NCBI GenBank assembly: GCA_033807695.1
Contig: CM066307.1
Coordinates: 1,054,001 to 1,118,000 of the forward strand
DNA: 64,000 nt
Source: Daedaleopsis sinensis
Taxonomy: Eukaryota; Basidiomycota; Agaricomycetes; Polyporales; Polyporaceae
Direction: 5' to 3'
The notes beneath the pieces are model-generated. The model was given only the letters and a program-made list of their open reading frames with translations. It made no database searches and was not told where the DNA came from. Positions 21,083 through 32,100 of the stretch are shown piece by piece. The first letter of the stretch is position 1, and each line of letters begins with the position of its first letter. A program made the position numbers and the translations under genes.

Positions 21083-22627
21083 ATGCTCGCGGGCACATCG
21101 CACTCTATGTCTTCACTAGCGTTGCCAACAGGCAAGCATGCCACGATGTCTACGTACTCGCTGGCGCTCCCGACAGGAAAACCCGCGTTCACAGTCACGG
21201 TCCCCCCGACGCTCTACGTCGCCGGAAGCAAGGTGCTAGGAGAGGTCGAGCTCTACCACGAGCTCATGTACGAGGACGACATCGAGAGCGTCTACGTCGA
21301 GCTGCAAGGGACGTGCCAAACGTGAGCTCGAGCTGCACCCCCCGAGTCCGCCCCCCTCTCACGCACACCCACCCGCCCGCAGGCGAAACCGAATCAGCCC
21401 GGAGTCCGACCAGTTCCACGTGGAGACGACCGAGTTCCTGCGGGCCCACAGCACGCTCTGGGTGCGCGAGCGGGGTGCGAGCGGCCCCCCGAGCCTGGTC
21501 GACGGCGCGGGCGGCCCAGCGAGCACCCGCCTGCGGTTCGAGCTCGCGGTCCCCGCGGGCAGCCCGCCGTCGTTCGCGTTCGAGACGTTCATGAACGTCG
21601 CGTACGTGCGCTACGCGGTGCAGGTCACCGGCACCCGCACGGGCCTGTTCGCGATCGACCGCACGGTGCTGCTCCCGCTCGTCGTCCTCCCGCGCGACCC
21701 TGGGGGGAGCGCGGTGCGCGCGCAGCTCAAGCTCGGCTGGGAGGGCGGCTGGGCGCGGTGGGTGACTGAGCTCAACATGCGCAGGTATCCCTGGGGCGAG
21801 TATGGGCGGGCGAAGATGGAGGTGGGTGCTCGCTTTGCCAAGTGTCAATATGCATGTCCATCCTCACGTTAACGTCCGCGCCGGGGCCGTGTGCAGCTCA
21901 TCATCCCGCACGTCGACACGTTCCCCCTCTTCTGTGACGTCCCGTACACGATCGTGTTCACCACTCTCTCTGCGCCCTTTAGGCGAAAAGTCGGCGCGCC
22001 CCCAGAAGAAGCGCTCTTCCCGTGCGCCCCGCGCGATCCGTCAGAAGTCGACTTCGAGCTGCGCCGCCTCGTGGACATGAAGACGCTGTTCGCGCCCTCG
22101 AATCCGGAGGAGCACGTCGCGGACATCATCCCCAAGGCGCGCACGCCCGTGCGCCCGGTCGCGGCCGACGTCGGCGAGTATGTGTGGCTCCCGGAGGAGT
22201 CTGAGGGCAGGACGTCGACGGGGCGCGGACGGTGGATGCAGGTGGTCACGTTCCGCTCCGTCATGCACCTGCGCTGCACGCCGACGTTCGCGAGCGACGT
22301 CGTCACGATCAAGGTGCGCACTGCGGGCGTCGACGATAACCTCGGACAGCGCTGCATCGCTGATGTTCCGCACTGCAGTACCTGTTGGGCTTGAAGTTCG
22401 CGTTCCCCGGGCTGGGCAACGTGCTGCGGATCGAGATGCCGGTCAACATTGGGTCGGGCACCGAGTCGTCTCTGCCCACCAGTGCGCGCCCGTCGGCGCC
22501 CGACATGGTTGAGTTGAGCCCGTGAGTGCTGCGCCACGTCTGAGTCCGACTTCGCCGTACCGTGGCTCACCCTCCGTGCCGTGTATGCAGGTCATATTGG
22601 AGCCCGGCTTCTTGGTCAGACAGATAG
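21083..22627 (+). CDS. Arrestin-like protein (alpha-arrestin fold)
   Basis: Five exons: 21083-21321, 21383-21821, 21897-22313, 22379-22521 and 22591-22627 (424 residues). The N-terminal half has the beta-strand pattern of arrestin-like N domains: KPAFTVTVPPTLYVAGSKV, LGEVELYHELMYEDDIESVY, VELQGT, then STRLRFELAVPAGSPPSFAF and VRYAVQVTG. The second half continues with LIIPHVDTFPLF and a C-terminal ELSPSYWSPASW tail; a PSYW-type ending is common in basidiomycete arrestin-like proteins. Such proteins act as cargo adaptors between membrane proteins and Rsp5-type ubiquitin ligases or sorting machinery. No canonical PPxY motif was seen. The start is uncertain: ATGs at 21083, 21107 and 21143 are in frame, and the segment between them repeats SLALPTGK, which may be an N-terminal duplication or leader. 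Confidence 0.8.
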
Positions 22628-23211
22628 CGAACATATCACACACTGGCGAACACTTTTCTCTAATATAGGTATACGACTCGGGCTGCGACTCAACCAGAGA
22701 CTCGTCACTGTAATGTCGTCTTTCACACTACTATCTGGCCACAGGATTCTGAAGCTAAGTTACGCGTTACGCGCGGGACTAACGCGGAACTTTACATAGA
22801 CAGACACCAGCAGACACCCCGCAACATCTACTATAACACCTAGTAATCGCTCATTCCATCCCATTCACTCGTTTGTATCAATCTCGCGCAATCCTAGGAC
22901 CTTCATCTTCGCCACAACTTGAAGTTAAACCGCCCCATAAGCGTCCAGCAACAACCTACGTAGACGCTAGTAGCGAGGATCTGGCATCGCCGCCAAGTTC
23001 TTTAGTTAAGACCAGGACCAGCTAGGACCCTCCTCCTATTGTTCAACAAAAGGTCCTGTACGTCGTTTGCCAACGGGGAGACAAGTGAGATATGTATACA
23101 GCAGACCTCATGTGATGTACGCTACTAGGCTAGTACCACTGCACCAGTCGACGTCACTGAGAACATCAACATACTACATACAAGCCGATGTCCAAGAGGC
23201 TCTGAGTATCA
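22628..23211. other. Convergent intergenic region
   Basis: Lies between two genes ending toward each other. AT-richer, no open frame with coding character, no repeat noticed. Confidence 0.5.
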
Positions 23212-25014
23212 CTACCAGGGACCGAAATCGCCGTCTTCATCATAAATGTTGTACTCGTCGTCGTCCCAAAACTCATCGTAGACACGGTCTTCCTCCACCT
23301 CCACTTCCTCTATACACTCAATACCATCCCATTGTACGTCAGCCACAACCTCCTTCAAGCGATCTACATCATCCGGCAATGTGTTTCTGCAAAACTTGAG
23401 GTGGAGCTCGGCGACGGGCACGCCGTAGTAGCATCGTGCCATGAGGCAGTCGATCAGCAAGTCCAGGAACTCGGGTGACCGCTCCCCATCGGCGGACACC
23501 AGGCTGATATCTCGAAGCTTCAGCACTTCCAGTCGCGGTAGCGGCAGCGCTCGCATGACGTTCCCCTGATCGTCACGATGAGGAGTCGAGAGCGCGTCGG
23601 TCAACGCCTCGGTTTGGTCGCCACCTAGCGCTAGGACATGGATATTCGGCATGGCCGCGAAGAGTTCTGGGAACGCCCATGGATAATTGCTATGGGTCTC
23701 GGGGGCTGTGATCTCCAGTGTCTGAACGCCATGGAAGACGACGGTGCTGCTGAAGAGCGGTGTAAAGAAGGAGGCGTTCGTCATGATGGGCATGTCCACG
23801 TGAAGATCGCCCGAAGGGAAAGGGATATAGTACGAGCTCGCCGGCTCAAAGTCTGTGATCGGCGCACGTCGGCCTTCTATCACTTGTCGCATGTGGTGCC
23901 GACGCTCCAATAGGATAGCTCGTAGTGGTTTGGAGGACGCAAGATGATCCTTCAGGACAGTAGCCAAATCTGGGCCGCCCGGTCGGGTTCGACTGTTGAG
24001 ATGATAAGTGGTCTGCGCAGATGTAGAAAGGTGACCGAGTAGCTTGGCGCAGTCCAAACCGTTACTGGTGATCGAGAGGTGTTGTAGGTGAGGAAGGGCG
24101 ATCTTTCGGGAAGGAGGAAGGATAGATGTCGCGTCCTCGGGTAACCTCGGAATCGCGTTGTCCAACTCCAGTGTCTCGAGAAGGGTCATGCCTTGAAGAG
24201 CATTTAGAAGGCTCTCGAAGGAGCCCATTACCTCCTGAGAATCTCCTCGTCCATACACGACAAGCTTCGTCAAGGCAGTGGCGGAGAATATCGGTTCATC
24301 CCATGCAAACGTCAATCGGCGGCAGTCAAGAGTGCAGAGGGCGGGGAGTGCTTGAGGTGACAAAGAACGGAGGACGTGCGGCGAGTCGGAATTCCAACCG
24401 TGGTCTGAAAGGAGCTCCCACAGTACCAACGATCGCAGGAGCGGGGCTGACGCCGTGTTGCACAATTTATGGCATATCTCACGGATCATGACGGGGAAGG
24501 CACTGAGGTAGAGCTCGACGAGGCGCGAAGTGTGGGATGTGATAATGCTTTCGAGTCCTTGGAGGCGTCCCTCCGAGTCAGACGGTGGGTACAGTGGAAG
24601 GACTGCGGTTATATGCAGGGGTGCCTTCTTTGAGCGCGCCACAAGCTCGTCCAGGTAGGCCTGGTGGGACCCGACGACGTGGTAGCTCCAAAGCCTAGGA
24701 GTGCTCAGCGCTATCTCCCTCCAAGCGTAGCAAATGTGCGCAACTTTAATCCATGGTGCCGGGTGAACGCCGTAGTAGTAGGCGTCGGAGGTGCCAGTGG
24801 CGTTAAAGAGCACACTCTGTCGGGTCTCGTAGTGGTCTCGACACAGGTGAACGAATACTTCTGAAAAAATTTCGGTAGGCAGTCGACCGATCTCGGTGTG
24901 AGTGTTCAATTGACGTTTGAGTAGGATGATCGTCTGGGCGTGCTCTTCAATGTCTGCTTCTATCACTTTGCGAGCCGCGCTGGAGGCTGCCATCATCGCT
25001 TGGGCTGATACCAT
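23212..25014 (-). CDS. F-box protein with leucine-rich-like repeats
   Basis: Intronless, about 600 residues, stop at 23212-23214. The likely start is ATG 25012-25014 (MVSAQAMMAASSAARKV); an upstream in-frame ATG at 25068 adds 18 hydrophobic residues and is less usual. After a helical N-terminus (IEEHAQTIILLKRQLNT) comes the F-box core IGRLPTEIFSEVFVHLCRDH, followed by WIKVAHICYAWREIALSTPR, the classic basidiomycete arrangement. The rest has irregular leucine-rich segments (LCTLDCRRLTF, LLETLELDNAIPRL, LPRLEVLKLRDISLV) and an acidic tail (EDRVYDEFWDDDEYN). F-box proteins are substrate receptors of SCF ubiquitin ligases via Skp1; the substrate here is unknown. These genes are expanded in mushrooms. 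A decayed relative of its 3' end lies near 28430-28840. Confidence 0.88.
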   Translation of the reverse strand: MVSAQAMMAASSAARKVIEADIEEHAQTIILLKRQLNTHTEIGRLPTEIFSEVFVHLCRDHYETRQSVLFNATGTSDAYYYGVHPAPWIKVAHICYAWREIALSTPRLWSYHVVGSHQAYLDELVARSKKAPLHITAVLPLYPPSDSEGRLQGLESIITSHTSRLVELYLSAFPVMIREICHKLCNTASAPLLRSLVLWELLSDHGWNSDSPHVLRSLSPQALPALCTLDCRRLTFAWDEPIFSATALTKLVVYGRGDSQEVMGSFESLLNALQGMTLLETLELDNAIPRLPEDATSILPPSRKIALPHLQHLSITSNGLDCAKLLGHLSTSAQTTYHLNSRTRPGGPDLATVLKDHLASSKPLRAILLERRHHMRQVIEGRRAPITDFEPASSYYIPFPSGDLHVDMPIMTNASFFTPLFSSTVVFHGVQTLEITAPETHSNYPWAFPELFAAMPNIHVLALGGDQTEALTDALSTPHRDDQGNVMRALPLPRLEVLKLRDISLVSADGERSPEFLDLLIDCLMARCYYGVPVAELHLKFCRNTLPDDVDRLKEVVADVQWDGIECIEEVEVEEDRVYDEFWDDDEYNIYDEDGDFGPW

Positions 25015-26704
25015 CTTCACAACAGAGATCGCTGTTGGAAGGAGATAAACTCCGTTCAATTTGAGCATTATCAGAATATATATGAGCACCTACTGAACAG
25101 TCGACGACAGCGGCAGTGAGCAACTTGTGTAAAGGCGGCAGGTACTAAAGCTTGTCGCGTTGCCGCAGCACAAGTGTCCCGTAGCCAAGCAAGAGTAAAC
25201 AACCCAGTACGTAGGCGCTGGAGCGGTGCGCCAACTCTGAGGTTATGACTACGCAAGTTATAAGATTGACTTAAAATTAGGAACTTTGAGCCCCGTTGGT
25301 GTTCAAACGTTCGACGTTCACCAAGCATTGTTATGGATGCGGGAAAACGAGTGATGTACCACCTCGTAGCATCCAAGATGTCAGTACGTATACATGAGGA
25401 ACCCGACATTGTCGTACTCGTCAACTTCTCAGAAGAGGGGTCAACTTCGGTTACCTTGGGCATCACGAGCTCCCCTGTCTGCCTCTCTACCCGGAGTCCT
25501 TAGCACGACAAACTGTGACTACATCGCTGTAACGGCCCTTTCAAGTTCCGCGAGGTGGTGCAACTCATGACGCCGCTGCTCGTTGCGTTGCGTCGATATG
25601 ATCGATCTGAGCGCGGAGTCCGAGCGGCAAACCCTACGGTGCGCTTTTCCGTTCGACTCCTCTGCGACAGGCTGGGGTTTTGCATGAGTCAAACTGACCT
25701 TTCGACGTGAACGTTCAGGATTTACCGCACACTCTGATCTTCCAAGGTCAAGAAGAGCAGATCAAGGATCAGGTGAAACAGTGGGTGGCGGACATGGACC
25801 AGGAGCTCAAAGACTATCCCAACCCATTCTCCGAGGGCAAGATCGGCACTCCATTCCATTATTGGACCATCAATGGGGACCTGAATGAATAGTTGCACGC
25901 ACCTCCGTGGATACAGTAGCTCACAATAGATCTTAATTCTAAGATTGAACGATTAAATCGACAGCTCGGCGTCACGAACAGGTAGGTCGATCATATGGCC
26001 GCAGTCCGATCGAACACTGCCAGTAGTGAACGTTGAACAGCAGCCGGGAGACTGTCACAGCCTCGTGTGCTCCAGTGGACGACCAGAATTTGGATGTTAC
26101 TAAGCATGGTCTAATTCGTCGATGATCGCAAACTTTAGAATTCACTGCGGATTGCATACTGAATACTAGGCTATCGAACAATCTCCACTATATTGGCCAT
26201 ATACTAAGTAAACGTGACAAGATCAATGTTTCAGTTATTCACAAGCTGGACCAGAGTCGTACACATGGGCACAACAGTACAGCAACTCAGTGGGAGTCAG
26301 AGCGCCCTCTTGGCGTTGATATGACATCGACGCTCCTCGACGGAGTCGAGGCATGTTCTTAGGAGCGACGGCGGCAATGTATACATCACATGAGGTTACA
26401 ATCAATGGGACTGCGCTACAAGCACAGCAATAGCAGTTTGGCAGATCGTGACGGACGGCGATCTCACGGCGTGCATGAGAGGATGTACGATATTTGATGG
26501 ATCCACACAAGCCGGTGTGGTTCGTCAAGTCGGCCGCTACAATGAAATCGGTATATATGTGGAAGGTTTCCGCGTGCAAAAAGCAACGCACTCTACTGCA
26601 GTCTACTATTTCCTGAGCAGTCGTACACTCATCGTGAGTTGCTCTACTTGATCTACTGATCCACTCACCGACCATTTGCCTCCGCCAGATTCGAATTCTC
26701 CACA
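25015..26704. other. Gene-poor region with an orphan exon remnant
   Basis: Contains the promoter of the F-box gene, the fragment listed at 25531-25892, and about 500 bases upstream of the monooxygenase with no clear features. Nothing else supported. Confidence 0.4.
25531..25892 (+). pseudogene. Orphan exon pair of an unrecognised gene
   Basis: Two stretches look like protein-coding debris. At 25531 a frame reads NGPFKFREVVQLMTPLLVA and on to YDRSE, with amphipathic helical character. At 25719, directly after a CAG acceptor, a frame begins DLPHTLIFQGQEEQIKD and continues QVKQWVADMDQELKDYPNPF to TINGDLNE and a stop at 25890-25892. Composition is ordinary protein, unlike the arginine-rich shadows around it. 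No upstream exons or start were found, and the family is not recognised. It is probably the 3' remnant of a gene, or the last exons of a short unrecognised gene. Confidence 0.35.
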
Positions 26705-27919
26705 ATGGCTTCCATCGCATCCACCACACTTCCCCGTATTGCCATCGTAGGCGGTGGGCCAGCCGGGCTCGTCCTTCTGCTTACCCTTCACCGTCGAGGT
26801 ATCCCCGCCACCCTCTACGAGCGCGACACCGGGTTCTCCCTCCGCGCACACCTAGGCGGAACCCTCGATCTCGGCTGGGACAGCGGGCAACGCGCACTCC
26901 GCGAGAACGGTCTCGAGGAGGTGTTCAAGCACGCCTCTCGCCCCGAGGGCGACGAGTTCAAGATCTGCGACGCTGCCGGTACCGTCCATCTCTTCAAGGC
27001 AGCGGACCCGGGAGAGGCTGGAGACCCGCGCGACGTGCGCCCCGAGATCGATCGCAGCATCCTGCGCAAGATCCTCCTTGATGCCGTCCCCGCTGAGTCC
27101 GTCAAGTGGAGCCACGGCCTCGCATCCGTCCGTGCCGTCGGCGACGGCCAGCACGAGCTTACGTTTCTTAACGGCTCGACGGCCGTCTGCGACATCCTTG
27201 TCGGCGCGGACGGAGCCAATTCACGCGTCCGCCCGCTGGTGTCTGCCGAGAGCCCAATCTACCACGACGTGACGGGGGCCGAGATCTCGCTGGCCCCCGA
27301 GGTCGTAGCGGGTCCGGACATGAGGGACGTCCGGGAGGCTGTGGGGGAGGGAAGTGTCTACGCCGCGCAGGATGAGAAGATACTTGGGATCAAGCTGAAC
27401 GGCGACGGGCGCATTCGCGTGTACGCCTGGCACAGGAACAGCATCGACTGGGTCACGCCGAGCGACCCGAGCGAGGCGAGGAAGGCCCTGCTGGAGATCT
27501 ACAAGGACTGGACGCCGTGGATGCGGAAGATCATCGAGAACTGCGACGAGACCGCCATCTACCACCGCGCGCTCTACCATCTTCCTGTCGGCCACCGCTG
27601 GGAGCACGTTCCTGGCGTTACGATCGTGGGTGACGCTGCACACCTCATGAGTCCGTTCGCTGGAGCTGGCGCAAACCTTGCCATGCTCGACGGGCTCGAA
27701 CTCGGTCTTGTCCTCGCGGATACCATTTCGGGTGGGAAGAGTGTCGAGGCAAGGGAAGCGGCTGTGGCAGAATGGGAGGGGAAAATGTTCGGCAAGGCTG
27801 AGAAGATGGCGGCGATCAGTATCAGGAACCTTGAGGGATGGTTTAGCAAGGATGCACCTCACTCTACAATCGAGTTGCTGAAGTCATTCGCTGGCGATGC
27901 GGCGAGACGCGAGGCTTGA
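26705..27919 (+). CDS. FAD-dependent monooxygenase (TetX/UbiH-like)
   Basis: Intronless, 404 residues from ATG 26705. Flavoprotein hydroxylase of the aromatic-ring monooxygenase class. The FAD-binding beta-alpha-beta motif is IAIVGGGPAGLVLLLTLHRRG (residues about 13-33), with the acidic end of strand 2 in LYERDTG. The conserved Asp-Gly pair is seen in DILVGADGANSRVR (about 160-173), and the second FAD contact is VTIVGDAAHLMSPFAGAGAN (about 303-322), the hallmark of this superfamily. The C-terminus is a helical tail. It is cytosolic and would use NAD(P)H and O2; the substrate could be a phenolic or other xenobiotic compound but is not indicated. It stands alone, with no biosynthetic cluster around it. 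Lack of introns is notable beside intron-rich neighbours. Confidence 0.88.
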   Translation: MASIASTTLPRIAIVGGGPAGLVLLLTLHRRGIPATLYERDTGFSLRAHLGGTLDLGWDSGQRALRENGLEEVFKHASRPEGDEFKICDAAGTVHLFKAADPGEAGDPRDVRPEIDRSILRKILLDAVPAESVKWSHGLASVRAVGDGQHELTFLNGSTAVCDILVGADGANSRVRPLVSAESPIYHDVTGAEISLAPEVVAGPDMRDVREAVGEGSVYAAQDEKILGIKLNGDGRIRVYAWHRNSIDWVTPSDPSEARKALLEIYKDWTPWMRKIIENCDETAIYHRALYHLPVGHRWEHVPGVTIVGDAAHLMSPFAGAGANLAMLDGLELGLVLADTISGGKSVEAREAAVAEWEGKMFGKAEKMAAISIRNLEGWFSKDAPHSTIELLKSFAGDAARREA

Positions 27920-28429
27920 GTACAGCCTTGTGCAGTTCGAGAGCAATGAAGACAGTCCTAGTCCTAGTATTCAAGAACAGAATATGTATTTGAACGATTC
28001 GAAGTGTGACATTGCTTCATAGGCAGTGAACCGCAAGTGCACTGCGTCATGTTATTTTCACGTTCTTCGTGCTCTCGGTCACTAGTAGTACTAGTCGTTA
28101 CCGCTGGTCTTGATCAAGCAAACTGTACTTCAGGTTCGTATTTCAAATCCTACCAAGATCCAAACAGTACCCCAGTTGTCCCGAGTCGAAGAACTAAGTT
28201 TGAAGGAGGAGTCCGAGATGAGGAGGTTGGACGACACTAGTACTGGGAGTCCGAGTCAGCGCTAGTAGCCAAAGACAGCCTCGAGCGTCTAGGAAGATAG
28301 CAGGCGCTTAGCGTTCGGCAGTATCCGGTGTTGAAACGTCCTCAAACTAACCTCTCCCCGTCATGTCATAATACTTGCACATGGCTAACATACGAGACAT
28401 CCATCGCAACAGCCGTTCGAAGCATGTTC

Positions 28430-28840
28430 TGGAGGAAGGTGACGGGCATCCTCGTCGTAGTATTTATCCTCGTCAATTTCGTCACCGTCGAGATCCTCCT
28501 CCGAGTCGGATTCCTCCATGTCTTCTAAGTATCCCATCCCATATTTCATAAACCACAACCTCCTTCAAGCGACCCACGTGCCTCCAAGACTTGTAGACGC
28601 GGGAGCAAGATCTTTGGCGACTCCGAGGAGCTTCCTTTCGGGACGGAGACGAGTCGACAACGCGTTCGAGAGTTCCTGAAGCCTAAAACGTCGCCATGGC
28701 AGTCCACGTCCGTTTAAGCCGACAAGGTTTGTTGCCAGTGCCTGACGAGCACCGACGTGCTCCGTGGACCCCGGTCCCTGCCCTAGTGCCGGCAGGACCC
28801 TTCTCCGAGTCCGCGGAATGACACGGTGTGGCGGACCCAC
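28430..28840 (-). pseudogene. Decayed F-box gene fragment, C-terminal end
   Basis: The reverse strand resembles the 3' end of the F-box gene at 23212-25014. A 20-nt block at 28553-28572 is identical to 23343-23362 and encodes RLKEVV in both. It is followed by EIWDG versus VQWDG, and after a frame change by an acidic run (EDMEESDSEEDLDGDE) like the acidic tail of the intact gene. Upstream, NALSTRLRPERK resembles DALSTPHRDDQG. Frameshifts between these pieces and the absence of the F-box part mark it as a fossil. Confidence 0.55.
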
Positions 28841-29974
28841 ACACATAAGTATATGCGCATGTCGTACTTATTTCAATTTGCATGCATCGCGTCGTGCACG
28901 CATGATCTCGAGCTTGCAGCTTGAAGCTTGCTAGATCCCCGGGGCCCGTCAGCGCGTGTTGATGATGTCGATCGACAAGCAGGTTCAAGTCTTCGCCGCG
29001 TTCAGCTCCGAGTCTATACGCTCACGTCGACGCAGGTAGGTAGGTACATGCAGCTGTATTGTGGCACGGCGGCGTCGCAGACCTGGCCGCCACGCCGCGG
29101 TATACGCCTTTCGCGCGACAAGGCCGACTGAGTGACCGACACATGGACATCTGCACACTCAGTGGCATGCATCACGTCCAAGCATGTCCACCGCGATCGG
29201 CGAGGTGGCTGGGAGACCCACGCCGGCAACTGTCGACTAGCCCTGGTCGATGAACGTTACACGACTCACGAGAGACGATCCGGGTGGAGGAGGCCCCGAG
29301 GATGCGGCGATATGCCAGACCACGGGGCGCTATAGCTAGTACCTACTTGGCGCGGCAGTGATGAAAACAGCGGGCGTGCAACTCAGGGAGTGCGCTAGTA
29401 CGTACGTACTGCGAGCTTCGGAGGGCGCTGCACGTCAGAGCATCCCCTCGAGGCTCTGTGCATGGACGCCGACGGGGTGGAGACAGGACACAGACACCGA
29501 CACCGACACGGACACAGACTGAATGAGGTGGTAGTGGTAGTGTGCAGCTGGCAGGGAGCACCTCAGAAGGAGAAGTGTCGGTATCACGTCGCCACAAAGA
29601 CTCAGAACCCCGCAGCACCCGACGCCAGACGGCCTGGGCTGGTCTGCAGCGAGAAGGAGGAGGAAGCATTCGCGAAGGCGAGCGACAATCGCCTGCGGGC
29701 AGGGCTACGCAAGGTTCGTCTAAGCTGTGCCCGGACTCCAACAGCAGATGGAGAAGCGAACCCAGAGGCTGCGCGCCGGGGCTTCTGGAGCGTGACGGAC
29801 GCAGCACGCCCCCTCGAGCGGACGTGCACACTGCGAAGATCCGTAACCCGTAAGTTTCGCGCATGTCGCAGAGCGCATATGTGTGTATGTGTACGCCAGA
29901 CAAACGCAGCGCGCACGATATGGCGCACTCGCCTGGCGCCAGTGCCATCCTCATGTGTTGACGTTCCCACTGCT

Positions 29975-29999
29975 CCGCCGCCGCCGCCGCCGCCGCCGC
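29975..29999. repeat. (GCC)n microsatellite
   Basis: About eight uninterrupted copies of the GCC/CCG trinucleotide in non-coding sequence. Confidence 0.85.
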
Positions 30000-30799
30000 T
30001 CGTAAAATTCCGTCGGGCAGGTGAGTCGTGGTAGTCTCCACACGCTGTGCATGATGCACGATCCTGCGTGCGGCGAAGGCGGGGGCGGGGGCAATAAACA
30101 GCACGTAGCCGCAGTCCTGCGGACCTGATTGATCCACGGAGCCTTCAAAGCTTCACGCATGCGCATGCCCGAGAAGGTTCTGCTTCAAGCTTCAAGTTCC
30201 TGGCGGGAGCGCGGACGGCGGGTGCCTGTCGCATGAGAGCGCGCGGGCGAACCGCGGCGCGTCGGAATCCAAGGCCGTGGCCGTGGCCATGGGGCGAGTC
30301 ACGATTGTGCACGTATGCTGGAAAGACGCACCGGTTTGGGGCGACGCGCAGATGCAGATGCAGATGATCATGACGGCCTGCGTGTATGCGCCTCCGCCGG
30401 TACGGCTGCGACTGGGGCCGAGGGGGCGGAGATAGGTGGCTCGAGGGGGCGCGGAGGCTCGGAGGGGGTCACAGGTCACAGGTGTAATATTGCACAATAG
30501 CAACCGTTCGTGGGACAAGGGAGAACTCCGGGCGCACGACAGCGAAGCGGCGAAGGCGGAATGCAGGCGGAGCGTCCGCCGAGACTGCGACCGAAACCGA
30601 AACCGAAAGCGAGTATGACCGGAGCGGAGCGTACACAGATCGTCAGGGTAGATACACTCGGAGCGGTAGAGGCAGAGAGGCCTGTGCTCGAGCTACGAGG
30701 TACATCGAGCGGACACATGCAGGATGGCATTTAGGCTGGTCGATCACTGCGTACGATGCATGGAACGCGAGATGCATGCAGGCGCGGCTCGCATCAGCA

Positions 30800-31713
30800 T
30801 CACCGCCCAGAGAGCTGCGCGTCTGCGATGGGATTGGCATGGATTGTCACCTGGAACGGACAAATGGTGGTCAGGTACATCATGAGAAACGTGTGCGTGC
30901 GTACGGCGGACGTGAGCAATGAGCTCGCCCGCAGCTAAAGCCGAACCGTTGGCGCGATGGTGTTACGTACATGCGTGGTACGAATTTCATTGACGGGCCT
31001 GTTCTTTGCGTTCACCGGTGCACGTTCCATGGCATCGAGCGTCGAGTCAGCTCCGTCGATTACCTGGACGGGCAAGCAAGGACAGTGAGCAGAGTGGGAC
31101 ACGGAATTATTCACTGAGAGGTACCTTCCCGAAGATGGTGTACTTGCCGTCGAGGTGTGGTTGTTTTGCGTAGGTGATGAAGAACTGCGACTTATTGGTG
31201 TCTGGCCCCGAGTTTGCCATGGCCAAGATGCCGCGATTGTTGAACTGTTGGAAGGACATGATGAGCGCGAGAAACATTCGGAGCCGACGCGGTCGCACCT
31301 TGAGGGTGGAACGAATTTCGTCGGCGAAGGGGCTCCCCCAGAGGCTCTGACCGCCCTTGCCGGAGCCTGAGGGATCGCCGGTCTGTATCATGAAGCCCTT
31401 GATGTTGCGATGCCAGAGGGTGTTATCATAGTATCCCGCAGCACATAGCGCGAGGAAGTTCTGTCAAGCGTGATAATGGAGTCGGAGATAGTCGAGCGGT
31501 TGAAAGATGGCAATGCAGACCTCGGCGGCCTTGGGAACTGCCTCGCAGAATATCTCGACCTGTGGGCTGGGGTGAGACGGGCATCGGTGCGTGAGATCCG
31601 TGCGGCGAGCTATACTTTGATGTCGCCCTGGGTAGTGTGCAGAGTGACTGACTGTGGGGTGAGTATCAGATGGAGATCACAGGCTGATGGTTGTGCGCAG
31701 GGCCACGGACCAT
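30800..31713 (-). CDS. Cyclophilin-type peptidyl-prolyl isomerase, PPIL3/Cyp10 type
   Basis: Seven coding exons: 31711-31713, 31616-31651, 31521-31559, 31299-31460, 31125-31244, 30971-31063 and 30800-30850, spliced to 167 residues, the usual PPIL3 size. The first coding exon is just the ATG, followed directly by a GTCCGT donor. The protein starts [22 protein letters not shown] and continues [19 protein letters not shown] with the catalytic Arg region of the family, then [38 protein letters not shown] and [12 protein letters not shown], ending [12 protein letters not shown]. It is a small single-domain isomerase linked in other fungi and animals to the spliceosome. The divergent neighbour is a G-alpha gene starting 387 bp away. 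The junction before the last exon (IRTTH/VTIH) is slightly uncertain. Confidence 0.9.
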
Positions 31714-32100
31714 CGTGCGCTGCCTGTCCTGGGCTGTGGTCTGCACCTGGTCTGCACCGAAGGAGGACGAGGAGAGCGCGAAGGCTGCCACCCAGGTTCG
31801 CACTCCGCCCCGGAGCATCGTGGCGTGCCCGGCGCGATGCCCGAAAGCGGATCAGTCTGGGCGCTTGCTGTGCACGGCGCGGAGGACGTGATCGCCGGCG
31901 ACCGAGCAGATGCTCCGGGCGACGTGAACGCATCCATTTGGTCACTGCCTTCCTTTCTGTCATCAGCGCGCGTTGGTCCTCCAGATGAACTCTATAAATC
32001 CGTCTTCTCACCTTCACCCTCCTCCCTTTCCCTCCTCCCAGACGCACGTCCCCCCTCCTGGGCCTCCCGCCGCCGACCACCCCCCGCCCCGACGCCCGCC
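31714..32100. promoter_or_regulatory. Divergent promoter region, cyclophilin / G-alpha
   Basis: The 387 bp between two start codons on opposite strands must contain both promoters. On the plus strand TATAAAT at 31993-31999 lies about 100 bp before the G-alpha ATG and is followed by a C/T-rich leader. No TATA element is evident for the cyclophilin. Confidence 0.45.

Larger units (their letters stand above)
27920..30799. other. Gene-free region with short simple repeats
   Basis: Apart from the F-box fragment listed at 28430-28840 no gene is supported. The stretch holds short simple repeats: CAC-C/G-GA hexamer-like runs near 29485-29520, a GCC run at 29975-29999, a GCAGAT triplet near 30351-30370, and CCGAAA repeats near 30590-30610. 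Many frames are open but arginine/serine-rich and overlap on both strands, so they were not called. Confidence 0.5.

Noticed and set aside
25069..25089. Upstream extension of the F-box protein to a GTG codon
   Set aside because: Nuclear fungal genes start at ATG; the extension is hydrophobic and not family-like.
26705..27919. Idea that the FAD monooxygenase is part of a secondary-metabolite cluster
   Set aside because: Neighbours are an F-box gene, debris and housekeeping genes; no synthase, P450 or transporter is adjacent.
28883..30730. Several open frames of 60-190 residues on both strands
   Set aside because: Overlapping, rich in Arg, Ser and Cys, without introns or recognisable motifs; consistent with GC-rich non-coding DNA.
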